A DNA stretch of 32,959 bases from a virus: positions 1 through 32,959 of the IMG/VR virus record IMGVR_UViG_3300040813_000155; one strand, given 5' to 3'. Below, piece after piece: positions 32,333 through 32,959 of the stretch (its first letter is position 1; the number at the start of each line of letters is the position of its first letter). The notes beneath the pieces are model-generated. The model was not told where the DNA came from. It saw only the letters and a list, made by a program, of their open reading frames with translations, and did not search any database. The position numbers and the translations under genes were made by a program.

Positions 32333-32959
32333 TGGCTATTACTAGTAAGTCGAGAATATTTACCCCCGCGGTAGTTAGAAAAATCATTGGTGGTTCAGGT
32401 CGGATTGAAAATCAAACATTAGCCCACTTATCCGGAACAGTTATTGATGATCGGTCTTTTAAGTTTGATAATCCTGGCCAAGGCTTAAAGTCAACCCAGC
32501 AGTTAAATGTTGACTGGTCTAATTTTGAGAACCACACTTTCTTTAATTCTGCTGAAGCAAAAGTCAATGTTGCATTTGATACAATCATTAATGGGTATCC
32601 TTTTGACGGAACAAAGGAAGAGCTAGAAAAATTCTTTGATAGACTTACGGGTTTTGAGCGATATGTTTTTGACTTATTCCCAAAAAATACCGGTTCATTA
32701 AACTTTTTTGGCGCAGGCTCTGACGGCACATACCTCTCTATTAACGATCGAGCCGGTGCAATGTTTCCAAGCCTTACTGAGAAACGTGGAAATGTTGTCT
32801 TAGATCCGGAAGAGGACTCAATTTCTTTTGAGTCTCAGGTATTTATACCTTCCGGTATTGGCAGGGATTGGGATTCTGACGGAGTACCTGACCACGATGA
32901 TGAGTACAACGAAGCCCAAGTAGTATGTCAAAAGCTGGATGCTTTTGGCGCGACAGGAT
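32332..32959 (+). CDS. Structural protein with ConA/LamG-like region, 3' partial
   Basis: The frame opens at ATG 32332, overlapping the previous stop (TAATG), and stays open to the window end (209 codons seen). Residues ~60-120 include 'HTFFNSAEAKVNVAFDTIIN' and 'LTGFERYVFDLFPKNTG', a pattern I link to large structural proteins of marine phages. Residues ~125-165 ('TYLSINDRAGAMFP', 'VVLDPEEDSISFESQVFIPSG') resemble the start of a concanavalin A/LamG-like lectin domain. 'DWDSDGVPDHDDE' (nt ~32866-32905) looks like a thrombospondin-type-3 calcium-binding loop inside it. This is probably a sugar-binding or wedge-associated virion protein. The rest lies outside the window. Confidence 0.75.
   Translation, partial: MAITSKSRIFTPAVVRKIIGGSGRIENQTLAHLSGTVIDDRSFKFDNPGQGLKSTQQLNVDWSNFENHTFFNSAEAKVNVAFDTIINGYPFDGTKEELEKFFDRLTGFERYVFDLFPKNTGSLNFFGAGSDGTYLSINDRAGAMFPSLTEKRGNVVLDPEEDSISFESQVFIPSGIGRDWDSDGVPDHDDEYNEAQVVCQKLDAFGATG

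Noticed and set aside
1-32959. CRISPR arrays, insertion sequences and separate tRNA genes
   Set aside because: No regularly spaced repeats, transposase-like frames or cloverleaf patterns with T-arms were seen apart from the tmRNA. Repeats found are all within fibre coding regions. A tRNA scan could still find a weak one.

Overview
The window reads as part of the genome of a large contractile-tailed (myovirus) bacteriophage of the marine T4-like kind. The evidence is a set of baseplate genes resembling T4 gp25 and gp6, an OB-fold/needle spike-type protein, a late sigma factor resembling T4 gp55, very large fibre genes with an S74-type auto-chaperone C-terminus, a PIN-PhoH protein, a glycosyltransferase cluster, dense gene packing with 1-10 base gaps, and roughly 40% G+C. 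Nearly all genes are on the + strand. The one convincing exception is a small sigma-region-4-like gene at 4462-4728. The host cannot be named. A one-piece tmRNA argues against simple capture of the two-piece tmRNA of most alphaproteobacteria, but this is weak evidence.

Layout. (1) 1-4461, host takeover and accessory genes: a 5'-truncated GroEL-like protein with a degenerate ATP site, a YkuK-type RNase H-like protein, three small unknowns, a small Hc1/histone-H1-like protein, a complete tmRNA (2965-3305) and an FtsZ/tubulin-like GTPase. The tmRNA sits in the operon with almost no spacing on either side. (2) 4462-6136: a small Cys-rich sigma-like regulator, divergent from phoH, with a shared promoter region. 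(3) 6194-15412: two small paralogous beta-sandwich proteins and two giant fibre/appendage proteins (1947 and 907 aa). (4) 15412-15619: an intergenic region predicted to fold as a three-way junction, plus a T4-late-like promoter box. (5) 15620-23549, sugar island: a GT-B/GT-A fusion, a GT2 enzyme, an SDR sugar-nucleotide epimerase, a Cas4/RecB-like Fe-S nuclease, a short UDP-glucose dehydrogenase-like enzyme and two GT4-type glycosyltransferases. Two promoter-like sites lie inside it; one appears to give a leaderless mRNA for the nuclease. (6) 23552-24992: a membrane-anchored small protein, the gp55-like late sigma factor and a helical acidic protein. (7) 24995-32959: the baseplate module of spike-like protein, very hydrophobic proline-rich protein, gp25-like, gp6-like, a 783-aa structural protein with an internally duplicated domain, and the start of a lectin-like structural protein that runs off the window.

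How it may work together (inference). The tmRNA, GroEL-like, Hc1-like, FtsZ-like and PhoH genes form a takeover set acting on ribosome rescue, protein folding or assembly, nucleoid or genome organisation, positioning and RNA turnover. The gp55-like factor would drive late transcription of the structural genes. The sugar island sits directly after the fibre genes and could make nucleotide sugars and glycosylate the fibres, the host envelope or the phage DNA. The most unusual features are the pseudo-chaperonin, the tmRNA wedged against an FtsZ-like gene, and the structured RNA at 15412-15508.
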